Notes: generated from the letters alone by a model not told the origin. 7,485 nucleotides of DNA from an uncultured Myxococcales bacterium (GCA_937896275.1 CALBMW010000460.1:1-7485), one strand, 5' to 3'; positions 1 to 5,988 are shown, counted from the first letter of the stretch. Made by a program: numbers and translations.

Positions 1-1
1 C

Positions 2-265
2 CTGATGCTGCTGGCCCCCGATGGCACGCTGCGCGCGGCGCTGGGCGACGAGAGCTGGCTGCAGGTGCAGGCCGCCGGCGAGCGGCTGCTGCTCACCCGG
101 CGCGATGGGCAGACGCTCAGCGTGGATGTGCTGGATCCCGCGACCGGCGCGGTGGCCGCGGTCGTGAGCGGGCAGGAGGTCGAGCTGTCGGTCGCCGACG
201 ACGGCCTGCGGATGGCCGCGCTCGCGGACGGCACGCTGTGGGCCGGGGCCGTGCCGACGCCCTGA
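2..265 (+). CDS. C-terminal end of a beta-propeller-like protein (partial)
   Basis: The reading frame is open from the left edge and ends at TGA 263-265, giving about 87 residues of a C-terminus. The sequence alternates short hydrophobic strands with turns such as PDGT, DPATGA and ADGT, typical of the last blades of a WD40/PQQ/TolB-like beta-propeller. No catalytic motif is visible. It ends in a short Ala/Val/Pro tail. An internal ATG at 5 is in frame, but nothing marks it as a real start and the frame continues upstream, so I treat it as partial. The next gene begins 58 bp downstream on the same strand with its own candidate promoter, so co-transcription is not required. In myxobacteria, propellers often sit at the C-terminus of Ser/Thr kinases or in lipoproteins; the missing N-terminus would decide this. 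Confidence 0.6.
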   Translation: MMLLAPDGTLRAALGDESWLQVQAAGERLLLTRRDGQTLSVDVLDPATGAVAAVVSGQEVELSVADDGLRMAALADGTLWAGAVPTP

Positions 266-307
266 CAGCCTCCCGAACGCCGCGCTGGCGTGGTCCAGGG
301 GCGGGGA

Positions 308-316
308 TGCTAAGGT
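308..316 (+). promoter_or_regulatory. Extended -10 of a probable leaderless promoter for the STAND regulator gene
   Basis: TGC followed by TAAGGT (311-316) fits an extended -10 of the TGn-TANNNT type. The hexamer ends 7 bp before the GTG start at 324, so transcription would begin at or next to the start codon. No convincing -35 or Shine-Dalgarno sequence is seen; AAGG lies inside the hexamer itself. The same arrangement occurs before the lipoprotein gene at 2243. Leaderless genes with TANNNT boxes at this distance are known from other GC-rich bacteria; applying that here is inference. Confidence 0.5.
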
Positions 317-323
317 CCGCGCC

Positions 324-2075
324 GTGCTCCCCGCTGAACCCAACCCGCTCATCGGGCGCGCGATCGAGTTGGATCGCGTCGCCGCCGATCTGGCCATGGG
401 GCGGCGGCTCATCACGATCACCGGGCCGGTCGGCATGGGCAAGACGCGCGTGGCGCGGGCCGCGGCGCGGGCGTGTCGCTGGCCCGTGGTGGCGGTGGAC
501 CTCGGCGCGGCGACGGGGGAGGACGAGCTGGTGGCCTCGGTCGCGGAGGCCCTGGCGGTTGGGCTGGCCCCGCACGGCGACGCGGCGACGTGGGTGGGCG
601 ACGCGCTGGCCGGGCGCGGTGATCTGCTGCTGCTGCTCGATCCCTTCGAGGCGGTGGTGGAGGCGGCGCCCGTGCTGGCGGCGTGGCTCGCGGCGGCGCC
701 GGGGCTGAGGGTGCTGGTCGCGAGCCGCGTGAGGCTGCGGCTCGCGGCCGAGGGGGTCCACCCGCTGGGGCCTCTGCCCGAGGCGCTGGCGCTCTTCGCC
801 GAGCGCGCACGGGCCGTGTGGCCCGAGTTCGAGGTCGACGACGACGCGCGGGCGCTGGTGGCGCGGCTCGACGGGCTGCCGCTGGCGCTCGAGTTCGCCG
901 CCGCGCGCGCCGCGCTGGTGGGCCCACGAGCGCTGCTGGAGCGGCTCGATCTGGAGAGCCTGGGCGCCGATCGGCGAGACGTGCCGGCGCGCCAGGCGAC
1001 CCTGCGCGGGGCGCTCGAGGCGCGGGTCGTGGGCAGCCAAGCCATCTTGGCGCACGAGCGCGGGGCGGCCGACGACGCACAGATCTTGTACGAGCAGGCG
1101 CTGCGCGTGCTTCGGCGGGTGGGTGACGCGCGGGCCGAGGCCATCCTCGTGAGCAACCTGGGCGATCTGCACCTCGAGCAGGGCCGGCCGGCCGAGGCGC
1201 GCGCGCGCTACGGGCGGGCCGAGGCGTTGCTGGACGCGCTGGGCGACGCGAGGGTGGCTGGCGTGGTGCGCGGCAACCTGGGGGCGGTGGCGCTCGACGA
1301 GGGCCGGGCCGAGGAGGCGGAGGCGCTGCGCCGTGAGGCAGTGGCTGCCATGGGGCGCGTGGGTGACCGCCGGATGGAGGCGGTGTTTCGTGGCTACCAC
1401 GGCGTGGCGCTGCACGCGCTGGGGCGGGGGGAGGCGGCGCGGGCGGCCTACGACGGGGCGGTGGCGGGGGTCGAGGGGCGCTTCGCCGCGCTCTTCGCCG
1501 CGCACCGCGCGGTCCTCGATCTCGAGGGCGGGGGGGATCTCGGCGCGGCCGAGGCGGCGCTCGATGGGGCGGCGCAGGGCGCGGATTCGGCGTTGGCCGC
1601 GGTGGTGGCGGTGCACCGTGGGCATGGGGCGCTGCGCCGGGGGGACGCGGAGGGCGCGCGGACCTGCCTGGCGACGGTGGGATCGCCGAGCGATGACCTG
1701 CGCTTCGCGCGCCGACGGCTGGCGGCCGCGCTGGACGCCGATCTGGGTGGGCCGAGCGTGGCGCCCCTGCGGCTGAGCGCGCATGGGGCGGTGCCGCCCG
1801 ACGGGCCCGCGATCGATCTCGAGCGGCGGCCGACCCTGCGCCGCGTGCTCGACGGGCTCGTGCTGCGGCGACGGACCGCCCCCGGGCAGCCGATGGATCT
1901 CGAGGCGCTGCTGGCGGCGGGCTGGCCCGGGGAGCGGGTGCAGCCGCAGGCCGCGGCCAACCGGGTGTACGTGGCCATCGCGACGCTGCGGAAGCTCGGG
2001 CTGCGCGACGTGATCCTGAGCCGCGAGGACGGCTACCTGCTCGATCCGGAGGTGCCGCTCGAGGACGCGGAGTGA
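324..2075 (+). CDS. STAND-type ATPase/TPR regulator with C-terminal winged-helix DNA-binding domain
   Basis: A 583-residue protein starting at GTG. Residues 8-230 resemble the nucleotide-binding part of AfsR/MalT-like STAND ATPases: an IGR entry motif at 10-12, Walker A GPVGMGKT at 34-41, Walker B LLLLLDP at 101-107 with Asp106, a VASR motif near 132-135, and GLPLALE at 184-190. Residues about 240-345 form TPR-like helical repeats (LGDLHLEQGRPAEAR, then LGAVALDEGRAEEAE), with weaker helical repeats to about 470. Residues about 481-577 look like an OmpR/SARP-type winged helix, with GWPGERV, NRVYVAIATLRKLGL and EDGYLLDP. Family knowledge predicts an ATP-gated transcription factor that uses its TPRs to sense a ligand or partner. 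The target is unknown. The usual ARC2/winged-helix segment between the ATPase and TPR parts appears to be missing around residues 231-240. The Walker B motif has Pro where family members commonly have Asn. Confidence 0.85.
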   Translation: MLPAEPNPLIGRAIELDRVAADLAMGRRLITITGPVGMGKTRVARAAARACRWPVVAVDLGAATGEDELVASVAEALAVGLAPHGDAATWVGDALAGRGDLLLLLDPFEAVVEAAPVLAAWLAAAPGLRVLVASRVRLRLAAEGVHPLGPLPEALALFAERARAVWPEFEVDDDARALVARLDGLPLALEFAAARAALVGPRALLERLDLESLGADRRDVPARQATLRGALEARVVGSQAILAHERGAADDAQILYEQALRVLRRVGDARAEAILVSNLGDLHLEQGRPAEARARYGRAEALLDALGDARVAGVVRGNLGAVALDEGRAEEAEALRREAVAAMGRVGDRRMEAVFRGYHGVALHALGRGEAARAAYDGAVAGVEGRFAALFAAHRAVLDLEGGGDLGAAEAALDGAAQGADSALAAVVAVHRGHGALRRGDAEGARTCLATVGSPSDDLRFARRRLAAALDADLGGPSVAPLRLSAHGAVPPDGPAIDLERRPTLRRVLDGLVLRRRTAPGQPMDLEALLAAGWPGERVQPQAAANRVYVAIATLRKLGLRDVILSREDGYLLDPEVPLEDAE

Positions 2076-2199
2076 GGCGCCCCCCGCGGTGAGGCCCCCC
2101 GCAGTGAGGCGCCCCCCGCAGTGAGGCGCCCCCCGCGGTGAGGCGCCCCGCAGTGAGGCGCCCCGCAGTGAGGCGCCCCGCAGTGAGGCGCCCCCCGCG
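2072..2199 (+). repeat. Eight-copy tandem repeat array, 15-17 bp units
   Basis: Eight head-to-tail units of the form GTGAGGCGCC(CC)CCGC(A/G) start at 2072, 2089, 2104, 2121, 2138, 2153, 2168 and 2183. Lengths run 17, 15, 17, 17, 15, 15, 15, 17. Most variation is in the C run (six or four C) and the last base; unit 2 instead lacks the GC of GGCGCC. The first unit contains the TGA stop of the upstream gene. Seven units carry the palindrome GGCGCC, so adjacent units could pair as 6-bp stems with loops of about 9-11 nt. The array lies between the regulator gene and the ZU5 lipoprotein. It could act as a transcript-end structure, or be a slippage-prone minisatellite with no function. Confidence 0.9.
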
Positions 2200-2210
2200 G
2201 GGCGACGTGC

Positions 2211-2225
2211 GGCGGACGGGCCGCC
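2211..2225 (+). repeat. Short GC-rich inverted repeat before the ZU5 lipoprotein promoter
   Basis: GGCGG-ACGGG-CCGCC could form a 5-bp stem with a 5-nt loop. It sits just after the tandem array and 2 bp before the candidate extended -10 of the next gene. There is no T-run, so it is not a standard intrinsic terminator. It could help end the upstream transcript or be chance in GC-rich DNA. Confidence 0.25.
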
Positions 2226-2227
2226 TG

Positions 2228-2236
2228 TGCCATCTT
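2228..2236 (+). promoter_or_regulatory. Candidate extended -10 of a leaderless-type promoter for the ZU5 lipoprotein
   Basis: TGC followed by CATCTT (2231-2236) ends 6 bp before ATG 2243. This copies the geometry at 308-316, where TGC-TAAGGT ends 7 bp before the start. There is no Shine-Dalgarno sequence between the box and the ATG. The hexamer begins with C rather than T, so it is a weaker match. It supports the 2243 start over upstream GTG codons within the repeat array. Confidence 0.4.
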
Positions 2237-2242
2237 GCCGGC

Positions 2243-2758
2243 ATGCGATGCCTCACCATGCTCACGATGTCGCTGCTCGGTGCCGGTCTGGCGCTGGGGG
2301 CTCTAGCCTGTGACGACGGCGCTGAAGACGGCGCTGACGGCGGCGAGACGGACGCGATCGAGGCGACGCTGGGCGCCGAGGGCGGGGAGCTGAGCGGGGC
2401 GCCTGGGAGCGCCTTCTCGGGCTTCAGGCTGCACGTCCCGGCGGGCGCGCTGAGCGAGCCCGTCACGCTGCGGGTGACGGCCGCGGCGACGTCCAACCCG
2501 CTGCCGCCGCATGGCGCCGCGGTGGGGCCGACCTTCGATCTGGTGCCTCACCTCGACCTGGCGCGATCGGCGCGCGTGACCTTGCCCTTCGACGCGGGGC
2601 GGGTCGCGGGCTACGGGGTCGATCTCGCGGGCGTGAAGGTGTGGCGGATCGGGCCCGAGGGCTGGGAGCTGATCGACGCGACGGCCCGGGCGGCGGCGGC
2701 TGTCACGGTGGAGCTGTCGACGCTGACCGTGGTGGGCGCGGGCGTCGAGGTCCCCTGA
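2243..2758 (+). CDS. Small lipoprotein with ZU5-like domain
   Basis: A 171-residue protein. The start at ATG 2243 puts a signal peptide exactly at the N-terminus: a hydrophobic stretch at residues 6-22, then ALAC with Cys23 as the probable lipidation site. The lipobox is imperfect, with Ala at -3 and Leu at -2. Cys23 is followed by DDGAEDGADGGE, an acidic flexible linker; in E. coli, Asp at +2 favours inner-membrane retention, but the rule may not hold here. Residues 43-163 match the ZU5-like pattern of many myxobacterial lipoproteins: GAEGGEL, then HVPAGALSEPVTLRVT at 64-79, GPTFDLVP at 95-102, a beta-strand ending VTLPF, and a VWRIGPEGWELID strand pair. ZU5 is a protein-interaction fold; no enzyme function is expected. 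An in-frame GTG at 2138 would add Arg/Pro-rich residues from the repeat array and bury the signal peptide, so it was not used. Confidence 0.8.
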   Translation: MRCLTMLTMSLLGAGLALGALACDDGAEDGADGGETDAIEATLGAEGGELSGAPGSAFSGFRLHVPAGALSEPVTLRVTAAATSNPLPPHGAAVGPTFDLVPHLDLARSARVTLPFDAGRVAGYGVDLAGVKVWRIGPEGWELIDATARAAAAVTVELSTLTVVGAGVEVP

Positions 2759-3943
2759 TCAGGGCCGGCAGGTGTCCCGTACCCAGCCGAAGGGCTCGGC
2801 TTCACCGACCCGATGAACGGCGATCGCGCCGTCGCCCCGTCGCAGCACGAAGCGATCGTCCTCGGCGGCCAGCACCGTGGTCGCCTCGTCGGCCGCCCAG
2901 TCCGGCGTGAGTCGCCGCGGCGCCTCGGGATCCTCGATGTCCATCGCCCAGACCCGGTCGCCCTCGAGGAAGAGCGCGTGCGCGCCGGCCACGCCCAAGA
3001 GGCGCTCGGCGCCGGTCGTGGGCATCGTGGGGCTGTGGACGCGGGCGCGGACGTCGGGGTCGAGGTCGAGGATCCAGCCGTAGCGACGGCTGGCGACGTC
3101 GATGTAGGCGCGGCGATCGCTCACCGCCGCCGCGCGGATGTCGCCATAGGCGTGGACGCCGCTGGGGTTGAAGGACAGGTCGACCAGCGCGCTCGGCACG
3201 TCGTCGTCGAGGCGGTGGACGGCGAAGGAGGGGCCCGAGTAGGGGCCGCTGATGAGGTGCCAGGTCAGCAGGTGGCCGCCGGCGGCGCGGGAGGCGTCCG
3301 CGGGGCGGCAGGCCCAGCCCTCCACGTGATCGATGACCAGGTGGCCGCCGACCGGGGCCGGTCGGACGCGGAGCTGGCCCGCATCCTGACAGAAGGCAAA
3401 GCCGTCGTCGTCGGCGACGATGACCGGATCGGCCACGTCGAGGCCAAGGTGGGGCTCAGCGGCGAGCAGGACCGGGGCCTCGGGGTCCGACACGTCGAGG
3501 AGCTCGAGGCGGTCGGCCATCCCGGCGGTGGTGGCGCGCAGCGCGACGGTGCCGCTGACCCACAGACGCGCGCGCTGCGAGGGCTGGCCGCCGATGGAGT
3601 CGCCCCACGCGCCCAGCAGGCGCATCCGGTCACCGTCCAGGCGGGCGATCAGGACGGTGCCGGGCTGGTCGACGACGAGGTGCTCGCCGATCCAGCTCGC
3701 GACCGCGGCGTGAGGTGCGGGCACCGGCGTCACGCCACAGTGTGGCCGCATCGCAGCGTCAACGGGCGATGGAGCAGCCGCACCCGGCGTGGCGATGGCG
3801 GCAGGAGCGGCGCCCCGCGCGGCGATGGGTTCGCTCGGTGGCGCGTCGCGCGCGGAGGCCGGGTCAGGATCGTGTCTCGGGGTCTCGACGACGCACCCTG
3901 CCAGCAGCAGGGCGATGAGGGCGGGGCGGAGAGGGCGGCGCAT
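2759..3943 (-). CDS. LVIVD-repeat (beta-propeller) lipoprotein
   Basis: A 394-residue protein on the minus strand. ATG 3943-3941 is preceded by GAGGT (3953-3949) at 5-nt spacing, a good ribosome binding site. A clear lipoprotein signal LLLAGC places the lipidated Cys at 17. Residues 18-75 are an Ala/Pro-rich linker, then the globular part follows. LVIVD-type motifs appear as LELLDVSDPEAPVLL (146-160) and VWAMDIEDPEAPRRL (331-345); these repeats build surface or periplasmic beta-propellers in bacteria. Cys69, Cys185, Cys211 and Cys392 could form disulfides. No catalytic residues are recognised, so a binding or scaffold role is likely. Its stop codon directly abuts that of the convergent ZU5 lipoprotein gene. 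A 198-bp gap separates it from the upstream minus-strand gene, so it probably has its own promoter. Confidence 0.85.
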   Translation of the reverse strand: MRRPLRPALIALLLAGCVVETPRHDPDPASARDAPPSEPIAARGAAPAAIATPGAAAPSPVDAAMRPHCGVTPVPAPHAAVASWIGEHLVVDQPGTVLIARLDGDRMRLLGAWGDSIGGQPSQRARLWVSGTVALRATTAGMADRLELLDVSDPEAPVLLAAEPHLGLDVADPVIVADDDGFAFCQDAGQLRVRPAPVGGHLVIDHVEGWACRPADASRAAGGHLLTWHLISGPYSGPSFAVHRLDDDVPSALVDLSFNPSGVHAYGDIRAAAVSDRRAYIDVASRRYGWILDLDPDVRARVHSPTMPTTGAERLLGVAGAHALFLEGDRVWAMDIEDPEAPRRLTPDWAADEATTVLAAEDDRFVLRRGDGAIAVHRVGEAEPFGWVRDTCRP

Positions 3944-4005
3944 GGGTGACCTCGCGAAGCGGGCTGTGCGCTCCCCCGATACCGCGCGCGGCGGCGCGCC
4001 TCGCC

Positions 4006-4019
4006 TTAAGCCTGCTTAA
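4006..4019. promoter_or_regulatory. AT-rich perfect palindrome in the gap upstream of the LVIVD lipoprotein
   Basis: TTAAGC-CT-GCTTAA is a perfect 6-bp inverted repeat in DNA that is otherwise very GC-rich. It lies 63 bp upstream of the LVIVD lipoprotein start, within the 198-bp non-coding stretch 3944-4141. Position and composition fit an operator or part of a promoter, but no well-spaced -35/-10 pair could be assigned. The rest of the gap holds a 10-bp direct repeat CCTGCGGACC (4034-4043 and 4069-4078) and GC-rich self-complementary sequence near 3983-4000. I see no gene or clear terminator in it. Confidence 0.4.
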
Positions 4020-4141
4020 TCGCTCTCCCACGACCTGCGGACCGAGCGCGGCGGTGCTGGGCGTCTGGCCTGCGGACCCGGCCATGGTGGAAATCGCTGG
4101 TCTTGACCCCCTCGACCCAAACGGCGGTGCACCGGAGCGGA

Positions 4142-5248
4142 TCAGAACGACACGCCGATGCCGATGCGGTGGCCGGAGGCGCCGAGGTCGTCGGTGTTGA
4201 TGTCCCACAGGTATTTCAACTCGATCACCCCCAGCAACAGCAGGCCGACGCCGACCGTGGGGCGCACGAAGGTCTCGTCGATCTCGATCTTCGTCACGCG
4301 ACCGTCCGCGCCGAGGGTTCGCAGCGCGCCGCCGAACTGCTGGAAGCTGACGCCGCCCGAGAGCGTGAGGTGCATGGGCCCCAACTCCGGTGGCAGCAGC
4401 GAGAACCGGTAGCCGGCGAGGGCGTCGGCGGTGAAACCGACGCGGTCGCGCTCGATCAGCGTCTCGTCGTCCTGCGGGATGTCGTCGTCGAAGAGGATCG
4501 ACACGCCCAGATCGAGCTGCAGGGCGTCGCCGCCGACGAGGCGGAAGCCCGTGTAGAGGCCCTTGGTCAACGTGCGGTCACTCGAGACGCCCAGCATCAG
4601 GCCCGAGGACGGGGCGACGTACCACTCGCCGAAGATGGGATCGTCGTCGACCGGGACGGCGGCCACCTTGTCGGCGGGGATCATCGGCGCGACGCCGTCC
4701 CCCTGGCCGAGGGCGACGCCGATCAGCCGGCCCTCCGCGTCGAGGACCGGCGCGCCGAGGTCGCCCTCGCCGACGTGGGCGTCCACGCGCAGGTAATCGT
4801 CTCCGATGGCGGCGATGCGGCCGCGCAGCAAGGTGGGGGTGCCGCCGCCGCTCGCAGGCAACCCGTCGTGACTGCGGCCGATGACGCTGACCAGGGCGCC
4901 GAGCGCGGGCCGCTCGGTGGCGAGCGCGATCGGCTCGGCGGGCGCGTCGCTCTCCAGGCGCACCACCGCGACGTCGCTCTCGCTGTCGGCCACCACGGTC
5001 TCGCCGTCGATGACCGTGCCGTCCGGGAAGGTGACGCGCACGGCGCGCCCCGACCACACCAGCCCGTAGGCGGTGAGCACGTGACGGCGGTCGCGGTAGA
5101 CCACGCCGACGCCGGTCTGTCCGCGGCAGGCCACGCGCGCCACCGAGGGGCCGACCCGCTTCATCAGGGTGGGGGGTTCGAGCGGCTCGGCGGCGAGGGC
5201 GGGCAGGCTCAGGAGACAGGTGAGGGACAGGACGATTCGGGCGAACAT
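4142..5248 (-). CDS. Secreted pseudoprotease (trypsin/HtrA-like fold) fused to an outer-membrane beta-barrel
   Basis: A 368-residue protein. ATG 5248-5246 has GGAGG (5258-5254) at 5-nt spacing. Residues 1-20 form a Sec signal peptide ending ALA-A. Residues about 27-200 follow the trypsin/HtrA pattern: GVGVVYRDRRHVLTAYGLV (46-64) matches the strand carrying the catalytic His, SESDVAVVRLE (89-99) carries the Asp, and GDLGAPVLDAEGRLIGVAL (162-180) matches GDSGGPL with its following strand. The His position is Gly62 and the nucleophile Ser is Leu164; only Asp92 remains, so proteolysis is very unlikely. Residues about 214-368 show eight amphipathic strands (near 216-225, 229-239, 242-254, 269-284, 292-305, 327-340, 341-352, 360-368) and end in VSF, the terminal-Phe signature of outer-membrane barrels. 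I infer a barrel anchored in the outer membrane carrying a periplasmic or surface binding domain. The barrel strands are read by eye. Confidence 0.75.
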   Translation of the reverse strand: MFARIVLSLTCLLSLPALAAEPLEPPTLMKRVGPSVARVACRGQTGVGVVYRDRRHVLTAYGLVWSGRAVRVTFPDGTVIDGETVVADSESDVAVVRLESDAPAEPIALATERPALGALVSVIGRSHDGLPASGGGTPTLLRGRIAAIGDDYLRVDAHVGEGDLGAPVLDAEGRLIGVALGQGDGVAPMIPADKVAAVPVDDDPIFGEWYVAPSSGLMLGVSSDRTLTKGLYTGFRLVGGDALQLDLGVSILFDDDIPQDDETLIERDRVGFTADALAGYRFSLLPPELGPMHLTLSGGVSFQQFGGALRTLGADGRVTKIEIDETFVRPTVGVGLLLLGVIELKYLWDINTDDLGASGHRIGIGVSF

Positions 5249-5264
5249 GGTGGCCTCCAGGTGT

Positions 5265-5278
5265 GGGTCGTTCGACCC
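5265..5278. promoter_or_regulatory. Perfect inverted repeat just upstream of the pseudoprotease-barrel ribosome binding site
   Basis: GGGTCG-TT-CGACCC is a perfect 14-bp palindromic element. It lies 16 bp before the start codon and 6 bp before the GGAGG site of the minus-strand gene. It could be an operator, or an RNA hairpin (GGGTC/GACCC) in the leader that modulates ribosome access. It directly follows the -10-like CAGAAT at 5286-5281. Confidence 0.45.
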
Positions 5279-5286
5279 GCATTCTG
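5278..5286 (-). promoter_or_regulatory. Candidate -10 region of the pseudoprotease-barrel gene, shared with tetR
   Basis: On the minus strand the sequence reads CAGAATGCG, in which CAGAAT (5286-5281) matches the sigma-70 -10 consensus at 4 of 6 positions. The same AGAATGCG occurs in the tetR promoter at 6032-6025, with related bases after it (gene 5: GGTCGAACG; tetR: AGTAAACG). No good -35 was found at normal spacing, so this is only a candidate. Confidence 0.3.
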
Positions 5287-5320
5287 GGGAGCCGCTCCGG
5301 CCAGCGCGTCACGCGGAGCT

Positions 5321-5348
5321 CATGCCTCGGTCATGGCATGGTCATGGC
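5321..5348. repeat. Direct and inverted CATGGC-type repeats between tetR and the pseudoprotease-barrel gene
   Basis: GGTCATGGC occurs twice (5329-5337 and 5340-5348), 11 bp apart, about one helical turn. CATGCC (5321-5326) and GGCATG (5335-5340) also form an inverted repeat with an 8-bp loop. The block lies just past the tetR stop. It could be a binding site for a regulator of the downstream gene or a weak transcript-end hairpin; no T-run follows in the tetR direction. Confidence 0.35.
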
Positions 5349-5370
5349 GTCGAGGGCAGCCCGCCTCCCA

Positions 5371-5988
5371 TCAGATCTCGCCGACCGGCGCCAGGTAGCC
5401 CACCACCAGGGCGGTGGCCTCGTCGATGAAGGCCGGATCGGCGAAGAACTCGGGCCCCCGCAGGACGGCGGCGTGCACGAGGGGCTGCAGGGTGCGCATC
5501 AGGACCCAGGCGGCGAGGTGGGCGTCGGCCGGGCGCAGATCGGCGCGCCGGCGCTCGATATAGCTCGCGATGAGGGGGACGGCGAAGGCGTCGAAGCCGT
5601 CGCGCTCGGCCTGGATGCCCAGGCGAGGCAGCTGTTCGAGCACCACGCGGTGCAGATCGGGGTGCTCGCGGTGGCCGGCCATGACCGCCTCGATGAGGGC
5701 CCGGGCGGCGAGGGGCAGCGGTCCGTCGGCGACGGCGGCGAGGGTGCTCGCGAAGAGGGCGCGCATGCGCGTGAAGTGCACCTCGACGAGGGCGCCGATC
5801 AGCGCCTCCTTGTTCGGAAAATACTGGTAGAGCGAGCCCACGCTGACCCCGGCGACCTCGGCGACCCGGTTGGTCGTGGTCTTCTCGAACCCGTGATCCA
5901 CCAAAACGCGAGTCGTCGCCTCGAGCAGGGTCTCGACGGTGGCGCGGGAGCGGGCCTGGCGTGGGCGCTTTCGGGGTTGGCGGGTCAT
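5371..5988 (-). CDS. TetR/AcrR-family transcriptional regulator
   Basis: A 205-residue protein, normal length for TetR repressors. The N-terminus is basic (residues 3-15), followed by the canonical helix-turn-helix: ATTRVLVDHGFEKTTTNRVAEVAGVS with recognition helix VGSLYQYFPNKEALI (50-64), near-consensus for the family. The C-terminal 140 residues are all-helical and variable, and should hold the ligand pocket and dimer surface. The start at ATG 5988-5986 has GGAG (5995-5992) only 3 nt away, a short spacing. A strong candidate promoter (TTGCCA-16 bp-TAGAAT) and nested palindromes lie directly upstream, which supports autoregulation. The divergent neighbour is a fatty-acid-hydroxylase-type protein, so the ligand may be a fatty acid, acyl-CoA or related lipid; that is inference from context. 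Confidence 0.92.
   Translation of the reverse strand: MTRQPRKRPRQARSRATVETLLEATTRVLVDHGFEKTTTNRVAEVAGVSVGSLYQYFPNKEALIGALVEVHFTRMRALFASTLAAVADGPLPLAARALIEAVMAGHREHPDLHRVVLEQLPRLGIQAERDGFDAFAVPLIASYIERRRADLRPADAHLAAWVLMRTLQPLVHAAVLRGPEFFADPAFIDEATALVVGYLAPVGEI

Noticed and set aside
117..1784. Long minus-strand open frame opposite the STAND regulator gene (555 codons)
   Set aside because: It is Arg/Pro/His-rich with no recognisable domain, while the plus strand here shows Walker A, GLPLALE, TPR and winged-helix motifs. Long antisense frames are expected at this GC content.
2072..2199. CRISPR array
   Set aside because: The 15-17 bp units are directly adjacent with no unique spacers, and no cas genes are present.
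2138..2242. Upstream GTG start that would extend the ZU5 lipoprotein by 35 residues
   Set aside because: The extension translates the tandem repeats into an Arg-Arg-Pro-Ala-Val pattern and places the signal peptide internally; ATG 2243 fits both the signal peptide and the promoter geometry.
418..2496. Long minus-strand open frame of 692 codons spanning the regulator, repeat array and ZU5 gene
   Set aside because: Low-complexity Pro/Ala/Arg sequence throughout, crossing two well-supported plus-strand genes.
2813..3949. Plus-strand open frame of 378 codons opposite the LVIVD lipoprotein
   Set aside because: No domain, and composition is typical of an antisense frame. The minus strand has a perfect lipobox, a ribosome binding site and LVIVD motifs.
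4034..4078. 10-bp direct repeat CCTGCGGACC in the gap before the LVIVD gene
   Set aside because: Only two short GC-rich copies with no symmetry or position that suggests a site; chance is a sufficient explanation.
4142..5248. Active HtrA/DegP-type protease
   Set aside because: Catalytic His and Ser positions are Gly62 and Leu164, and there is no PDZ domain.
4103..5398. Plus-strand open frame of 431 codons opposite the pseudoprotease-barrel gene
   Set aside because: Rich in Asp/Gly/His/Val without recognisable folds. The minus strand has a signal peptide, protease-like motifs and a barrel end signature.
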